DNA of 28,166 nucleotides from Christensenella sp. UBA7588 (GCA_002478945.1 DLKM01000015.1:61457-89622); one strand, 5' to 3'. Shown: positions 1-7,161, numbered from the stretch's first letter. Made by a program: numbers and translations. Notes: generated by a model not told the origin, from the letters alone.

Positions 1-520
1 TAATGTGCAAGCACAAAGGGCTTAATGCTATAGTAATGCACACCTTTGGTGTGCTTCCGTACTCGCTCCGTTTTGTACCCAACGCAAACACGCTAACGCG
101 TTGCTATTTTCTTATAATATCCGCCCTTAACGTGCAAGCACAAAGGAGGTAACGCTATAGTAATGCACACTTTTGTGTGCTTCCGTTCTCGCTCTGTATG
201 TACCCAACGCAAACACGCTAACGCGTTGCTGTTTCCTATATTATCCGCCCCTAATGTGCAAGCACAAAGGGCGAAACGCTATAGTAATGCACACTTTGGT
301 GTGCTTCCGTCCTCGCTCCGTTTTGTACTCAACGCAAACACGCTAACGCGTTGCTGTTTCCTATATTATCCGCCCATAACGTGCAAGCACAAAGGGCGTA
401 ATGCTATAGTAATGCACACATCGGTGTGCTTCCGTCCTCGCTCCGTATGTGCCCAACGCAAACACGCTAACGCGTTGCCGTTTCTTATATTATCCGCCCC
501 TAATGTGCAAGCACAAAGGG
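1..520. repeat. Tandem array of a ~125-bp non-coding unit, four full copies plus a partial
   Basis: Units run 1-127, 128-251, 252-376 and 377-500, with a 20-bp partial fifth copy at 501-520. Each begins TAATGTGCAAGCAC or TAACGTGCAAGCAC and ends near TATCCGCCC. All contain a hairpin of the form GCACAC-loop-GTGTGC (first copy 38-54); the stem is kept while the loop varies (TTT, TTTT, TTTG, ATCG). They also share the palindrome AACGCGTT. Unit lengths of 127, 124, 125 and 124 are not all multiples of three, so the reading frame changes between copies, which argues against coding. The array starts at the window edge and may extend further upstream. No gene is seen in bases 1-566. Function unknown. 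Confidence 0.9.
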
Positions 521-536
521 CGGATAATATAAGAAA
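481..536. repeat. 19-bp perfect inverted repeat closing the tandem array
   Basis: The unit end at 481-499 is repeated in inverted orientation at 518-536, with the 18-base start of the partial fifth unit as the loop. The array therefore ends in a strong potential hairpin that directly abuts the tRNA-Gln terminator. Confidence 0.9.
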
Positions 537-562
537 ACACCCTCACTTATATGAGGGTGTTT
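535..562 (-). terminator. Intrinsic terminator of tRNA-Gln
   Basis: An 11-bp perfect stem (535-545 with 552-562) encloses a six-base loop. Read on the minus strand it follows the CCA end of tRNA-Gln by four bases and is followed by a T-rich tract (TTTTCTTAT). The upper stem is GC-rich (CACCCTC). Confidence 0.85.
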
Positions 563-566
563 GCGT

Positions 567-640
567 TGGCAGGAGCTATAGGAATCGAACCTACACAGTG
601 GGAGTCAGAGGCCCAAGTGCTACCACTACACCAAGCTCCA
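567..640 (-). tRNA. tRNA-Gln (anticodon CTG)
   Basis: The minus strand folds into a 74-nt cloverleaf with encoded CCA (569-567) and discriminator G. The anticodon loop CTCTGAC puts CTG at 608-606, which reads CAG. The T arm has GGTTCGATTCC. Two weak pairs are visible: U1 faces U72 at the end of the acceptor stem, and C31 faces U39 at the base of the anticodon loop. A weak or open 1-72 pair is usual for glutamine tRNAs. It has its own promoter (652-680) and terminator (535-562), so it is a single-gene transcript. Confidence 0.95.
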
Positions 641-651
641 TCGCATTGGCT

Positions 652-680
652 ATTATATATCACTAAAAAACATTTTGCAA
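652..680 (-). promoter_or_regulatory. Promoter of tRNA-Gln
   Basis: On the minus strand TTGCAA (680-675), a 17-base spacer and TATAAT (657-652) lie 12 bases upstream of the tRNA 5' end, which predicts a start a few bases before the mature tRNA. The remaining bases up to 751 hold no gene. A palindromic TGTCGACA at 688-695 resembles a Spo0A box but matches only 6 of its 7 bases. Confidence 0.8.
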
Positions 681-751
681 ACGATTTTGTCGACATAAGA
701 CAAAAAAATAACGTTGTGCGGATATTTTTTTAGATTGTTAGCGCAATTTTG

Positions 752-780
752 TTGCAAAAAATTGCAAATTGATGTATATT
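752..780 (+). promoter_or_regulatory. Promoter of tRNA-Pro
   Basis: TTGCAA (752-757), a 17-base spacer and TATATT (775-780) lie 35 bases before the tRNA. The -35 hexamer is identical to that of tRNA-Gln. Confidence 0.75.
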
Positions 781-815
781 GCATAAGCAATCAGTTTTGA
801 TTGAGACGTAAATAA

Positions 816-892
816 CGGGGTGTAGCGCAGTTTGGTAGCGCGTACGGTTCGGGACCGTAAGGCCGCGAGTTCAAGTCTCGCCACTCCGACCA
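816..892 (+). tRNA. tRNA-Pro (anticodon CGG)
   Basis: A 77-nt cloverleaf with encoded CCA (890-892) and discriminator A. The anticodon stem TACGG/CCGTA closes the loop TTCGGGA, which gives anticodon CGG at 850-852, reading CCG. The acceptor stem CGGGGTG pairs with CACTCCG through one G-U pair. The 3' half (880-892) can also pair with an inverted copy at 932-944, beyond the terminator; see the 28-bp inverted repeat. Confidence 0.96.
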
Positions 893-944
893 GACAAAAA
901 GACACGGACAAATTGCCCGTGTCTTTTTGTTTGGTCGGAGTGGC
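880..944. repeat. 28-bp inverted repeat joining the tRNA-Pro 3' end and its terminator
   Basis: Bases 880-907 pair with 917-944 over 28 positions, all Watson-Crick except one G-U (893 with 931), around a nine-base loop. The outer 13 pairs use the 3' end of tRNA-Pro, including part of the acceptor stem and CCA. The inner 14 pairs form the terminator. Confidence 0.92.
894..930 (+). terminator. Intrinsic terminator of tRNA-Pro
   Basis: A 14-bp stem (894-907 with 917-930) ends in CTTTTTGTTT. The A-run on the left arm makes it potentially bidirectional. It begins one base after the CCA end. Bases 945-1067 hold no recognisable gene. Confidence 0.88.
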
Positions 945-1067
945 TCGTCTATAACCGTAAGCGACGTGAAACTATAAATTTTGTTTGCATAAGCGTGTGA
1001 AAATATTGTACAAACGTATATTATTTTGAAATATTTGAGATTTTTTTGCATTAAAAATGCACATATT

Positions 1068-1108
1068 TGTCGAAAAGTGTTGACCGTGTATTGCTGAAGT
1101 GCTAATTT
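1068..1108 (+). promoter_or_regulatory. Promoter with Spo0A-box-like sequence upstream of the InlB-repeat lipoprotein
   Basis: TTGACC (1080-1085), a 17-base spacer and TAATTT (1103-1108) form a plausible sigma-A promoter 25 bases before the gene. Immediately upstream lies TGTCGAA (1068-1074) within TTTGTCGAAAA, an exact match to the published 0A-box consensus. A seven-base match is expected a few times by chance in a window this size, so regulation by Spo0A is inference. Confidence 0.45.
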
Positions 1109-1133
1109 TTATTAAAAATTATCAACGTGAAGA

Positions 1134-2537
1134 ATGATAGACATTAAAATGGACAAATATCATCAGTCTGCCGTTGCGAAGCGGCGTCTTTTATTTTTGG
1201 CCGTAGAGTGTTTGATTGTTTTAACGACCATTACGCTTTGCGCCTGCAATTCGGATAATGTCAACGACCTGTTTCAACCCGGCGCAATTATTACTTTTGT
1301 TCTCAATAACGGCGAAAAAGATATAGTTTGGGAGTACGGAGACCCCGTTCCGTCTCCGAAGAAAGACGGCTATAAGTTTGTCTGTTGGTGTGTTGACGAG
1401 GCTTGTCAAACCGAGGCGGACATATCTTTTGACAGCGCGCCTACTTCGGATTGCACGCTTTATGCAAAATGGGAAAAACTTGCGGACGTCGAGGGCGTAA
1501 TTTTTGAGGATACAACTTTTGTTTATGACGGAAACAAGCATTCTATTCCGATAGAATTGCCCGATGGCGCACAAGCGAAGTATGACGGAGAATGCAGTTT
1601 TTCAAATGCAGGCACATACGTCGTAAGCGTTACGGTAACCAAAGAAGGGTGCAACGATTTGCATCTCGAGGCAACGTTGACGATTGAAAAAGCAAGAATC
1701 GAAAATGTCGTATTCGAGGACGAAGAAATAGTTTGGGACGGAGAAGCGCACAGCATTTTTATCAAAACGGAGTTGCCCGAAGAAATCAAGGTATCTTACG
1801 TCGGCAACGGCGTGACGGACGTCGGAAAACATTTGGTCGTGGCGCATTTTGAAGTAGGGGATAATTACGAACCGATAAAGGAAGCGAGCGCGACGCTCAC
1901 GATAATCGCAAAGACTCACGTCGTTACGTTCTTTGACGGTACGGTGCGCACGCAACGCATAGTCGAACACGGAAAAGGCGTTGAAGATTTGCCTGTTCCG
2001 ACGGCAAAACTCGGTTATACCGCACGTTGGAACGCCGACCTCACGAACGTCGTGAAAGATATGGAAGTGCAAGCGATTTATACGCTTGAAAAATACGAAA
2101 TAAATTACGTTTGTAACGGCGGAAGCGTAGAGGGAGAATATCCGAATACATATGACGTCGAAACGGACGTACAACTGCCGACTGCGGAGCGTGATTATTA
2201 TACGTTTGTCGGTTGGATAGACAAAGACGGCAATTCCGTGGAAAGTATTGCGAAAGGAAACACGGGAGACGTTACCGTTTATGCGGTTTGGACTGCGATT
2301 AAATACAAAACCGTGTTTTACGGAGACGGCGTAGATTATTTGAACGATATGACGAATACCGAAAACGCCGAATTTACCGTCGAAAGCGATGAATTTTATT
2401 ATGCCGCACCTATGAGGAGCGGATATGTATTCGAGGGTTGGTACGACAATCCGAATTTTGAAAACGAGCCGATAACCAAGCGCGCCGCAGGTACGCATAC
2501 GGACGTTTATCTTTACGCCAAGTGGAGAAAGGTTTGA
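1134..2537 (+). CDS. Lipoprotein with InlB-type (Flg_new) repeats and Ig-like domains
   Basis: The 467-residue protein starts with a basic N-terminus, a hydrophobic stretch (about 19-35) and the lipobox LCAC, so Cys38 is the likely lipidated residue on the outer membrane face. Beta-repeat domains follow. An InlB B-repeat-like module spans about 52-114 (ends LYAKW). Two Ig-like modules containing YDG/WDG motifs span about 119-187 and 188-257. A diverged repeat spans 261-318, and two further InlB modules span 321-386 (FVGW, VYAVW) and 390-465 (FEGWYD, LYAKW). Such repeats are common in surface adhesins of Firmicutes, so a surface-binding role is likely but the ligand is unknown. The chosen ATG has only a weak ribosome binding site; the second Met at 1149 has none. 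The gene looks monocistronic. Confidence 0.85.
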   Translation: MIDIKMDKYHQSAVAKRRLLFLAVECLIVLTTITLCACNSDNVNDLFQPGAIITFVLNNGEKDIVWEYGDPVPSPKKDGYKFVCWCVDEACQTEADISFDSAPTSDCTLYAKWEKLADVEGVIFEDTTFVYDGNKHSIPIELPDGAQAKYDGECSFSNAGTYVVSVTVTKEGCNDLHLEATLTIEKARIENVVFEDEEIVWDGEAHSIFIKTELPEEIKVSYVGNGVTDVGKHLVVAHFEVGDNYEPIKEASATLTIIAKTHVVTFFDGTVRTQRIVEHGKGVEDLPVPTAKLGYTARWNADLTNVVKDMEVQAIYTLEKYEINYVCNGGSVEGEYPNTYDVETDVQLPTAERDYYTFVGWIDKDGNSVESIAKGNTGDVTVYAVWTAIKYKTVFYGDGVDYLNDMTNTENAEFTVESDEFYYAAPMRSGYVFEGWYDNPNFENEPITKRAAGTHTDVYLYAKWRKV

Positions 2538-2544
2538 ATTGCGC

Positions 2545-2573
2545 TTGATAGACTTGCGCATATATGGTATTAT
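2545..2573 (+). promoter_or_regulatory. Promoter of mnmM and the phosphatase gene
   Basis: TTGATA (2545-2550), a 17-base spacer and TATTAT (2568-2573). The predicted start is near 2580, so the leader is only about ten bases and consists mainly of the ribosome binding site. Confidence 0.65.
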
Positions 2574-2579
2574 CGTTGC

Positions 2580-2585
2580 GAGAGG
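2580..2585 (+). promoter_or_regulatory. Ribosome binding site that fixes the mnmM start
   Basis: GAGAGG lies five bases before the ATG at 2591. An in-frame ATG at 2564 lies upstream of this site and overlaps the promoter, so it is not the start. Confidence 0.75.
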
Positions 2586-2590
2586 TAGAT

Positions 2591-3139
2591 ATGAACGCAT
2601 TGACACTTGTACACAACGTCATATCCGCATACGTTAAAAAGGGCGGATTCTGCATCGACGCAACGGCAGGCAGAGGCTACGACACGGCATTTTTGTGCGA
2701 AACGGTAGGAGAAAGCGGCAAAGTCATTGCTTTCGACATTCAGCAGAGTGCGATAGACAGCACGAATCAACTGCTCGAAAACCGAAATCTGCACGCTCGT
2801 ACCGTGCTTGCGTCTCACGCGAGAATGGACGAATTTGCCGAAAAAGAAAGCGTCGATTGCATAGTGTTCAATCTCGGCTATTTGCCAAAGGGAGACCACA
2901 GTATTTTTACGCGCTTCGAATCTACCGAAATTGCCATCGAAAAAGGGCTTGATTTGCTCAAAAGAGGCGGTTTGATGTGCGTTTCCGTGTATTACGGAGG
3001 GGACAGCGGATATGAGGAAAAGGACGCGCTTTTGCCGTTTCTCAAAACGCTTGACGACGAAAAATATCAAGTGCTTGCCACCTTCTTTTACAACTGGAAA
3101 AAAGACCCGCCAATCCCGATTTTCATTATAAAGAATTAG
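2591..3139 (+). CDS. mnmM: tRNA wobble-uridine methyltransferase MnmM (YtqB family)
   Basis: A 182-residue class I methyltransferase. The SAM-binding motif DATAGRGYDTAFL is near residue 20 and GKVIAFDIQ follows. NLGYLPKGD and the C-terminal region with KKDPP are hallmarks of the YtqB family. Known function in Bacillus: methylation of 5-aminomethyl-2-thiouridine to mnm5s2U at position 34 of tRNAs for Gln, Lys and Glu, replacing the methylating half of MnmC. Substrate assignment here rests on family resemblance. Its stop codon overlaps the ribosome binding site of the next gene, so the two are translated from one message. The protein is cytoplasmic. Confidence 0.85.
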   Translation: MNALTLVHNVISAYVKKGGFCIDATAGRGYDTAFLCETVGESGKVIAFDIQQSAIDSTNQLLENRNLHARTVLASHARMDEFAEKESVDCIVFNLGYLPKGDHSIFTRFESTEIAIEKGLDLLKRGGLMCVSVYYGGDSGYEEKDALLPFLKTLDDEKYQVLATFFYNWKKDPPIPIFIIKN

Positions 3140-3142
3140 GAG
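3138..3142 (+). promoter_or_regulatory. Ribosome binding site that fixes the phosphatase start
   Basis: AGGAG overlaps the mnmM stop codon and lies six bases before the ATG at 3149. The ATG at 3143 directly touches it and is therefore an unlikely start. Confidence 0.7.
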
Positions 3143-3148
3143 ATGCAA

Positions 3149-3625
3149 ATGAACGTTTTATTCGTATGTTCTTCAAACGTATGCCGCAGTCCGTATTGCG
3201 AATTTTTGTTGCGCCGTCTCGTCGAAAACGACGAGGAATTGAGAGGCAAGATAAACGTGCAATCGTCGGCGGTTTTCAATCGCAGTAAAAACATATTTCC
3301 CAAAGCCGTCGACGTTCTCGTCAGAGAGGGCTTTCCGAGAGAAGAAGTGCTTGCGCACAAGCCGTCGTTTAAGGACGACGAACAACGATTTGCAAACGCC
3401 GACGTGATTATCGGAATGTCCAAAATGCACGGTCTGATGACTCCCGCAAAGTACAGAAACAAGTATCGCACTTTGTCGGAAATCGCGACGGGCAAGTATT
3501 CTCCCGTTCCCGACCCGTTTCTTGCGCTTTCGCAAAAATCTTACGACAAGACTATGGCTGTGCTAAAGGACTACGTTACCAAGTATTACGAGAAATTGAA
3601 GGCGCAGTTTTCTGTCGAAAAATAG
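3149..3625 (+). CDS. Low-molecular-weight protein tyrosine phosphatase
   Basis: The 158-residue protein has the family P-loop near its N-terminus: Cys7-SSNVC-Arg13-S, the CX5R catalytic motif. The general-acid Asp sits in the late motif PDPF (about Asp122). Length is normal for the family. Members remove phosphate from protein tyrosine or, in Firmicutes (YwlE), arginine; a few act as arsenate reductases. Which one applies here cannot be told from sequence. It follows mnmM with nine bases between the genes and shares its promoter at 2545. No tyrosine or arginine kinase is seen nearby. Expected location is the cytoplasm. Confidence 0.85.
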   Translation: MNVLFVCSSNVCRSPYCEFLLRRLVENDEELRGKINVQSSAVFNRSKNIFPKAVDVLVREGFPREEVLAHKPSFKDDEQRFANADVIIGMSKMHGLMTPAKYRNKYRTLSEIATGKYSPVPDPFLALSQKSYDKTMAVLKDYVTKYYEKLKAQFSVEK

Positions 3626-3717
3626 CGAGCCGACAGACAAAAAACGATAATTGTATGGAAAGCATACGAGTGTCCGTTTCTTTATCTAAAATTAAGGAAT
3701 TATATTTTCAAAAATAT

Positions 3718-3758
3718 TTGACGATAACTCTTTTCGGCGTATATATTTAATATATACG
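3718..3758 (+). promoter_or_regulatory. Promoter of lipoprotein A with a palindrome over the -10
   Basis: TTGACG (3718-3723), an 18-base spacer and TATATT (3742-3747). A 9-bp perfect inverted repeat (3738-3746 with 3750-3758, three-base centre) covers the -10 element and could be an operator or could simply be AT-rich. The rest of the 218-base gap has only a weak 5-bp hairpin at 3653-3667, and no clear terminator for the phosphatase gene was found. Confidence 0.5.
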
Positions 3759-3843
3759 GCAAGACGTCGGGGAGAGTTTTTTATTTTGTAAACTTTGTTT
3801 CGGAATCTTATCGGAGCATTAAATATATCGGTAGGTTGATACG

Positions 3844-5376
3844 ATGAAAAAAGCGATTACGATAATAATGTTGGCTGTCGTGCTGATGGTAAGCACGGTG
3901 CTTTTTGTTGCTTGCAACAAAGAAGAAGTCGTCGTTCCGTCGGGGAATTTCCTCAACGACGTTGCCGAAATAAGCACGAGACCTGCGGATAAAACTCCGT
4001 TGCTCTCGGCAGAAGAAACGCTTTTCTTGCAAAAAGTAGCGGAAAACAACGAGGACGCTTTTTTCGACATCGGGGTTAACAGCGCAGGATACGACAACGC
4101 TTTGCAAAGAGCCGCAATGTTGCTTTACAATACCGCGAACGCCAGCCGTATTAACAACGACGGTTTGTCGCTTATGGTGCAAGACTCTCTCGGCGGAAAC
4201 GAAATGGGCAGAGTGTATATGCACGGTTTTACCCTCCAAAGCGGCGACAAATGGTATTATCAACTCGTTTCGCAGGCGGCGCAGGGAGACGTCGAAGGCT
4301 TTGAAACGCTTGCCGAATTGCTCAGCCCGATTGCAGGCAATCTGCAAGTTGCCTACACCAACGGAGACAACAAGTATCACTACGCTTATATAATGGGTTC
4401 GGACACGCAACTTGATTGCTCCGTTCCCACGTTCCCGTATGCGTCGTTCATTATTCCCGAAGGTGACGAACCCGTGGTATACGACGGTTTCGAGGCGTAT
4501 CAGGCGGAGAGAAACTGCCGCGACAGTCAGCTTGAATTGACAAATATGCGCATCGTGCCGTCTTTGCTCAACGACGACATAAACGTTGAATACAACGAAG
4601 AAGAAAAGTTCTACACACTCAAGTTTTCAATCAACTGCGAGGACCAATCGAGTCCGGAATTTAAGGACTTCGAGCGTATGTCCAAACTCGACCTCGATAC
4701 GGGAACGTTCCTCAAGATAAACAACACGATTGTGGGTTGGAGAGCGGAAGTCGAGATTTGGGACAACGGATATGCAAAAGCGTTCCGCTCCTACGAGGAC
4801 TGGAAGATGAGAGTTATCGGCAACGACATCGAATCTCATCCGAAAAACGAATTCGAGTATCTGTGGAATGCGGACGAAATTATGTCCGTCGTAAGTCAGG
4901 ACGAACGCTTCAAAGCCATTGCCGAGACCTATCCGCTCGAGAGCGACGAGGAACTTATCGTCAGAGCAATCGAGTTTTACAGCGACCCGCAAAGCGTTTA
5001 CGTTTTCGACTGGTTTACGTTCTGGATTGCGCTCGGTGCGTCTATCGTCGGCGCGATTATCATTGTGATAATCGTTCTCGCGATACTCGTCAAAGTGGGC
5101 AAAGCCCCCAAACTTGCCGCCGCGCTCAAGCGTATGGCGCAAAAGGACAGAGAACGCAGACAGGCTATCAAAGAGCAAGACATCAAAGAAAAAGAGAAAA
5201 AGAAAGAGCTTAAGGCCGAGAAAAAAGGCGTGAAAGCCGAAAGGAAAGAAGAAAAACGAGAGGCAAAAGCCGAAAAGAAAAACGAAACGGTATCGACGCT
5301 CGACGATGTCGACTATAACGATTCGATAGCCGACTTGTCCGATAATTCCGTAGATTCGGACGAAAACAACCTCTAA
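3844..5376 (+). CDS. Doubly anchored lipoprotein of unknown function, paralogue A
   Basis: The 510-residue protein has a signal peptide with a lipobox-like VAC (Cys24), a long extracytoplasmic region (25-390), one strong membrane helix (about 391-418) and a cytoplasmic tail. The tail is very rich in Lys, Glu and Arg (419-480, probably helical or coiled) and ends with an acidic stretch. It was not matched to a named family. It is clearly paralogous to the next gene: shared landmarks are a NTANxSRI/DTANKSRI segment, GDKWYYQL, DCSVPTFPYA, W(D/N)NGYAK, YLW followed by acidic residues, and FY near the helix. Lipid at one end and a helix at the other would tether the outer domain to the membrane twice. 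The start has a modest ribosome binding site (TAGGT) and a promoter at 3718. Confidence 0.85.
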   Translation: MKKAITIIMLAVVLMVSTVLFVACNKEEVVVPSGNFLNDVAEISTRPADKTPLLSAEETLFLQKVAENNEDAFFDIGVNSAGYDNALQRAAMLLYNTANASRINNDGLSLMVQDSLGGNEMGRVYMHGFTLQSGDKWYYQLVSQAAQGDVEGFETLAELLSPIAGNLQVAYTNGDNKYHYAYIMGSDTQLDCSVPTFPYASFIIPEGDEPVVYDGFEAYQAERNCRDSQLELTNMRIVPSLLNDDINVEYNEEEKFYTLKFSINCEDQSSPEFKDFERMSKLDLDTGTFLKINNTIVGWRAEVEIWDNGYAKAFRSYEDWKMRVIGNDIESHPKNEFEYLWNADEIMSVVSQDERFKAIAETYPLESDEELIVRAIEFYSDPQSVYVFDWFTFWIALGASIVGAIIIVIIVLAILVKVGKAPKLAAALKRMAQKDRERRQAIKEQDIKEKEKKKELKAEKKGVKAERKEEKREAKAEKKNETVSTLDDVDYNDSIADLSDNSVDSDENNL

Positions 5377-5384
5377 AAAATATG

Positions 5385-5412
5385 CACGCCCCCTAAAAAG
5401 AGGGCGTGTTTT
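5385..5412 (+). terminator. Intrinsic terminator after lipoprotein A
   Basis: Stem CACGCCC (5385-5391) pairs with GGGCGTG (5402-5408), followed by TTTT. It separates lipoprotein A from B, which has its own promoter. Confidence 0.8.
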
Positions 5413-5429
5413 CATTGAAAAAACAGTTG

Positions 5430-5458
5430 TTGACACATTGTTTTTATCAATGTAAAAT
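5430..5458 (+). promoter_or_regulatory. Strong promoter of lipoprotein B with a spacer palindrome
   Basis: TTGACA (5430-5435), a 17-base spacer and TAAAAT (5453-5458). The spacer and its edges carry the inverted repeat ACATTG (5435-5440) / CAATGT (5448-5453), where a regulator could bind between the -35 and -10 elements. Confidence 0.75.
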
Positions 5459-5506
5459 ATATAAGTATTGTACTTTAGGTACGCAATGCAATAAGGAAAG
5501 GGAATT

Positions 5507-6997
5507 ATGCAAAAGAAAATTTTGAGTTTGACTTTGTGCGTCGCTTTGCTCGTCGTGTGCGTCGTCGGAATGGCGGCTTGCAATAAGAACGAGAGCGATG
5601 CGTCCGACGCTCCGTCGACGTTCGTTATGCCGGTCGGTTCGAGACCTGCGTACGATTCGCTGTTTACCGCAGAGGATTTGGAGCTTATCGACAGAGTCGT
5701 AGCCGACGGAGACGAAGCCGATTATTTCGACAAGCAAAACGCGGTTATGGCACTTTTCGATACTGCAAACAAGAGCCGTATAGAAACGCAAAAATCTCTT
5801 GTCGTGCAAGAAAGCCTTGCAAACGCAAAGGGTGTTGCGGCTGCGCTTAACGCAAATATTTTGATGCATTCTTTCAATCTCCGCAACGGAGAAAAATGGT
5901 ATTATCAACTCGCAACGACAGTCGATACGGGAGAAGCCGTCGGCAATTCGTTGATAACGGAGTTCGCAGGTTATCTCAAGGTGGGCTACTGCCTCGGTAC
6001 GGACGATAACGGAGACGGAGAAACCGATTATTATTACTTTGGAGACATCGGCGCGGAGTATAACTGCGATTGCTCGGTAACTACGTTCCCTTATGCGAAG
6101 TTCACTTTCCCCAAAGGTTTGAAACCGTTTGAAAAATCAATGACGCTCGAGCAATTCAACGACAATCTCAACGTTCTTCACGAGATACACGAAATCAACA
6201 ATATGGACTTTACGGCAAGCATTATCGGCGAGGACGCAAAGATAACGTATAAAGACGGCGTGTACAGAGCGGAGTTTTCCGTCGATATGGAAGCAAGCCA
6301 AGAGCTTCTCGAAAAGTGGTTTGCAATGCCGAAAAAAGATATGGCTGTAGGCGGTCAAGAACTCAAGTATTACAATTACTACAAAGCGACTCTCGAAGTT
6401 TGGAATAACGGCTATGCAAAGTATTTCGAGTCGTCCGCGGACAGAGAAGCAGGTATGGGTAGCGGTAGCCCCGTAGATAAATATTCTTATCTTTGGGACG
6501 AGGAAGAAATCGTAAATCTCGTTTGCACCGACACGGCTATTGCGGAATTTAACGAAAACGCCGCAGACGAAGATAAAATCGACAGCATAGACGATTGTAT
6601 CGCGTTCTATACCAATCACGACAACTTCACGTTCGTCGCAAAGAAACTCGGTATATTCGAAATCGTCGGTATCGTCGCAGGATGCATCGTTGCGGTAATT
6701 ATCGCAATCGTCGTCACGGTGGAAGTGCTTGTCAAAAAAGGCAAGTTGCCCAAACTCGCAAAACGCAGAGCGGATAAAAAGGCAAAACGACTTGCTAAAA
6801 AGAACGGTGGCGCAGACAGTGAGAATCATACGGACGATAACGTTCGAATTATCACAGACGGACCTACGGAGGGCGTATTCTACGGCGAAAACGTGGTCGT
6901 GACGAGAAGCGACGAGCCTATCGACGTGGCTTTCGGTTATCCGCCGATAAGCGTCGATAAAAAAGATTCCGATTCCGACGCCGAAACCGACGAGTGA
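5507..6997 (+). CDS. Doubly anchored lipoprotein of unknown function, paralogue B
   Basis: The 496-residue protein has a signal peptide ending at MAAC (Cys25), an extracytoplasmic region to about 380, a membrane helix (about 382-408), a short basic segment (KKGKLPKLAKRRADKKAKR) and an acidic, low-complexity C-terminus. It shares order, length and many motifs with the upstream gene, such as LFDTANKSRI, GEKWYYQL, DCSVTTFPYAKF, VWNNGYAK, YLWDEEEI and AFYTN. The tail differs: it is shorter and lacks the long Lys/Glu helix, so the outer domain is the conserved part. A good ribosome binding site (GGAAAGGG) precedes the ATG. It has its own promoter and terminator, so the two paralogues can be expressed separately. 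No enzymatic motif was recognised. Confidence 0.85.
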   Translation: MQKKILSLTLCVALLVVCVVGMAACNKNESDASDAPSTFVMPVGSRPAYDSLFTAEDLELIDRVVADGDEADYFDKQNAVMALFDTANKSRIETQKSLVVQESLANAKGVAAALNANILMHSFNLRNGEKWYYQLATTVDTGEAVGNSLITEFAGYLKVGYCLGTDDNGDGETDYYYFGDIGAEYNCDCSVTTFPYAKFTFPKGLKPFEKSMTLEQFNDNLNVLHEIHEINNMDFTASIIGEDAKITYKDGVYRAEFSVDMEASQELLEKWFAMPKKDMAVGGQELKYYNYYKATLEVWNNGYAKYFESSADREAGMGSGSPVDKYSYLWDEEEIVNLVCTDTAIAEFNENAADEDKIDSIDDCIAFYTNHDNFTFVAKKLGIFEIVGIVAGCIVAVIIAIVVTVEVLVKKGKLPKLAKRRADKKAKRLAKKNGGADSENHTDDNVRIITDGPTEGVFYGENVVVTRSDEPIDVAFGYPPISVDKKDSDSDAETDE

Positions 6998-7035
6998 TTC
7001 TGCGTCTGTAAAACGACATAAATTGTAAGATTTGA

Positions 7036-7068
7036 AATAATTGCACTCTTTGAGTGCAATTATTTTAA
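7036..7068 (+). terminator. Intrinsic terminator after lipoprotein B
   Basis: A 13-bp perfect stem (7036-7048 with 7052-7064), a three-base loop and a trailing T-run. It isolates the lipoprotein genes from the nucleoside cluster. Confidence 0.85.
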
Positions 7069-7100
7069 TATTTGGTCTTTTTTTCTTGAAGAAAATGTAG

Positions 7101-7106
7101 TATAAT
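7101..7106 (+). promoter_or_regulatory. Probable -10 element for the pdp block
   Basis: A perfect TATAAT lies 55 bases before pdp. No convincing -35 element sits at the right distance, so this promoter may need an activator. The roughly 50-base leader shows no clear riboswitch. Confidence 0.45.
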
Positions 7107-7161
7107 ATCATAGCTGAATAAATGGGCGTTTTATTTGCGCTCTGTTAAAGGGGAATAAATT

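Noticed and set aside
1..520. CRISPR array
   Set aside because: Units of ~125 bp are joined without variable spacers, and no cas gene is present.
163..666. A 167-codon open frame through the tandem repeats and tRNA-Gln
   Set aside because: It crosses repeat units in different frames and runs antisense over the tRNA, with no ribosome binding site or protein-like features beyond repeat translation.
791..1051. An 86-codon minus-strand frame containing SEWRDLNSRPYGPEPYALPNC
   Set aside because: It is the antisense translation of tRNA-Pro, a well-known false protein in databases.
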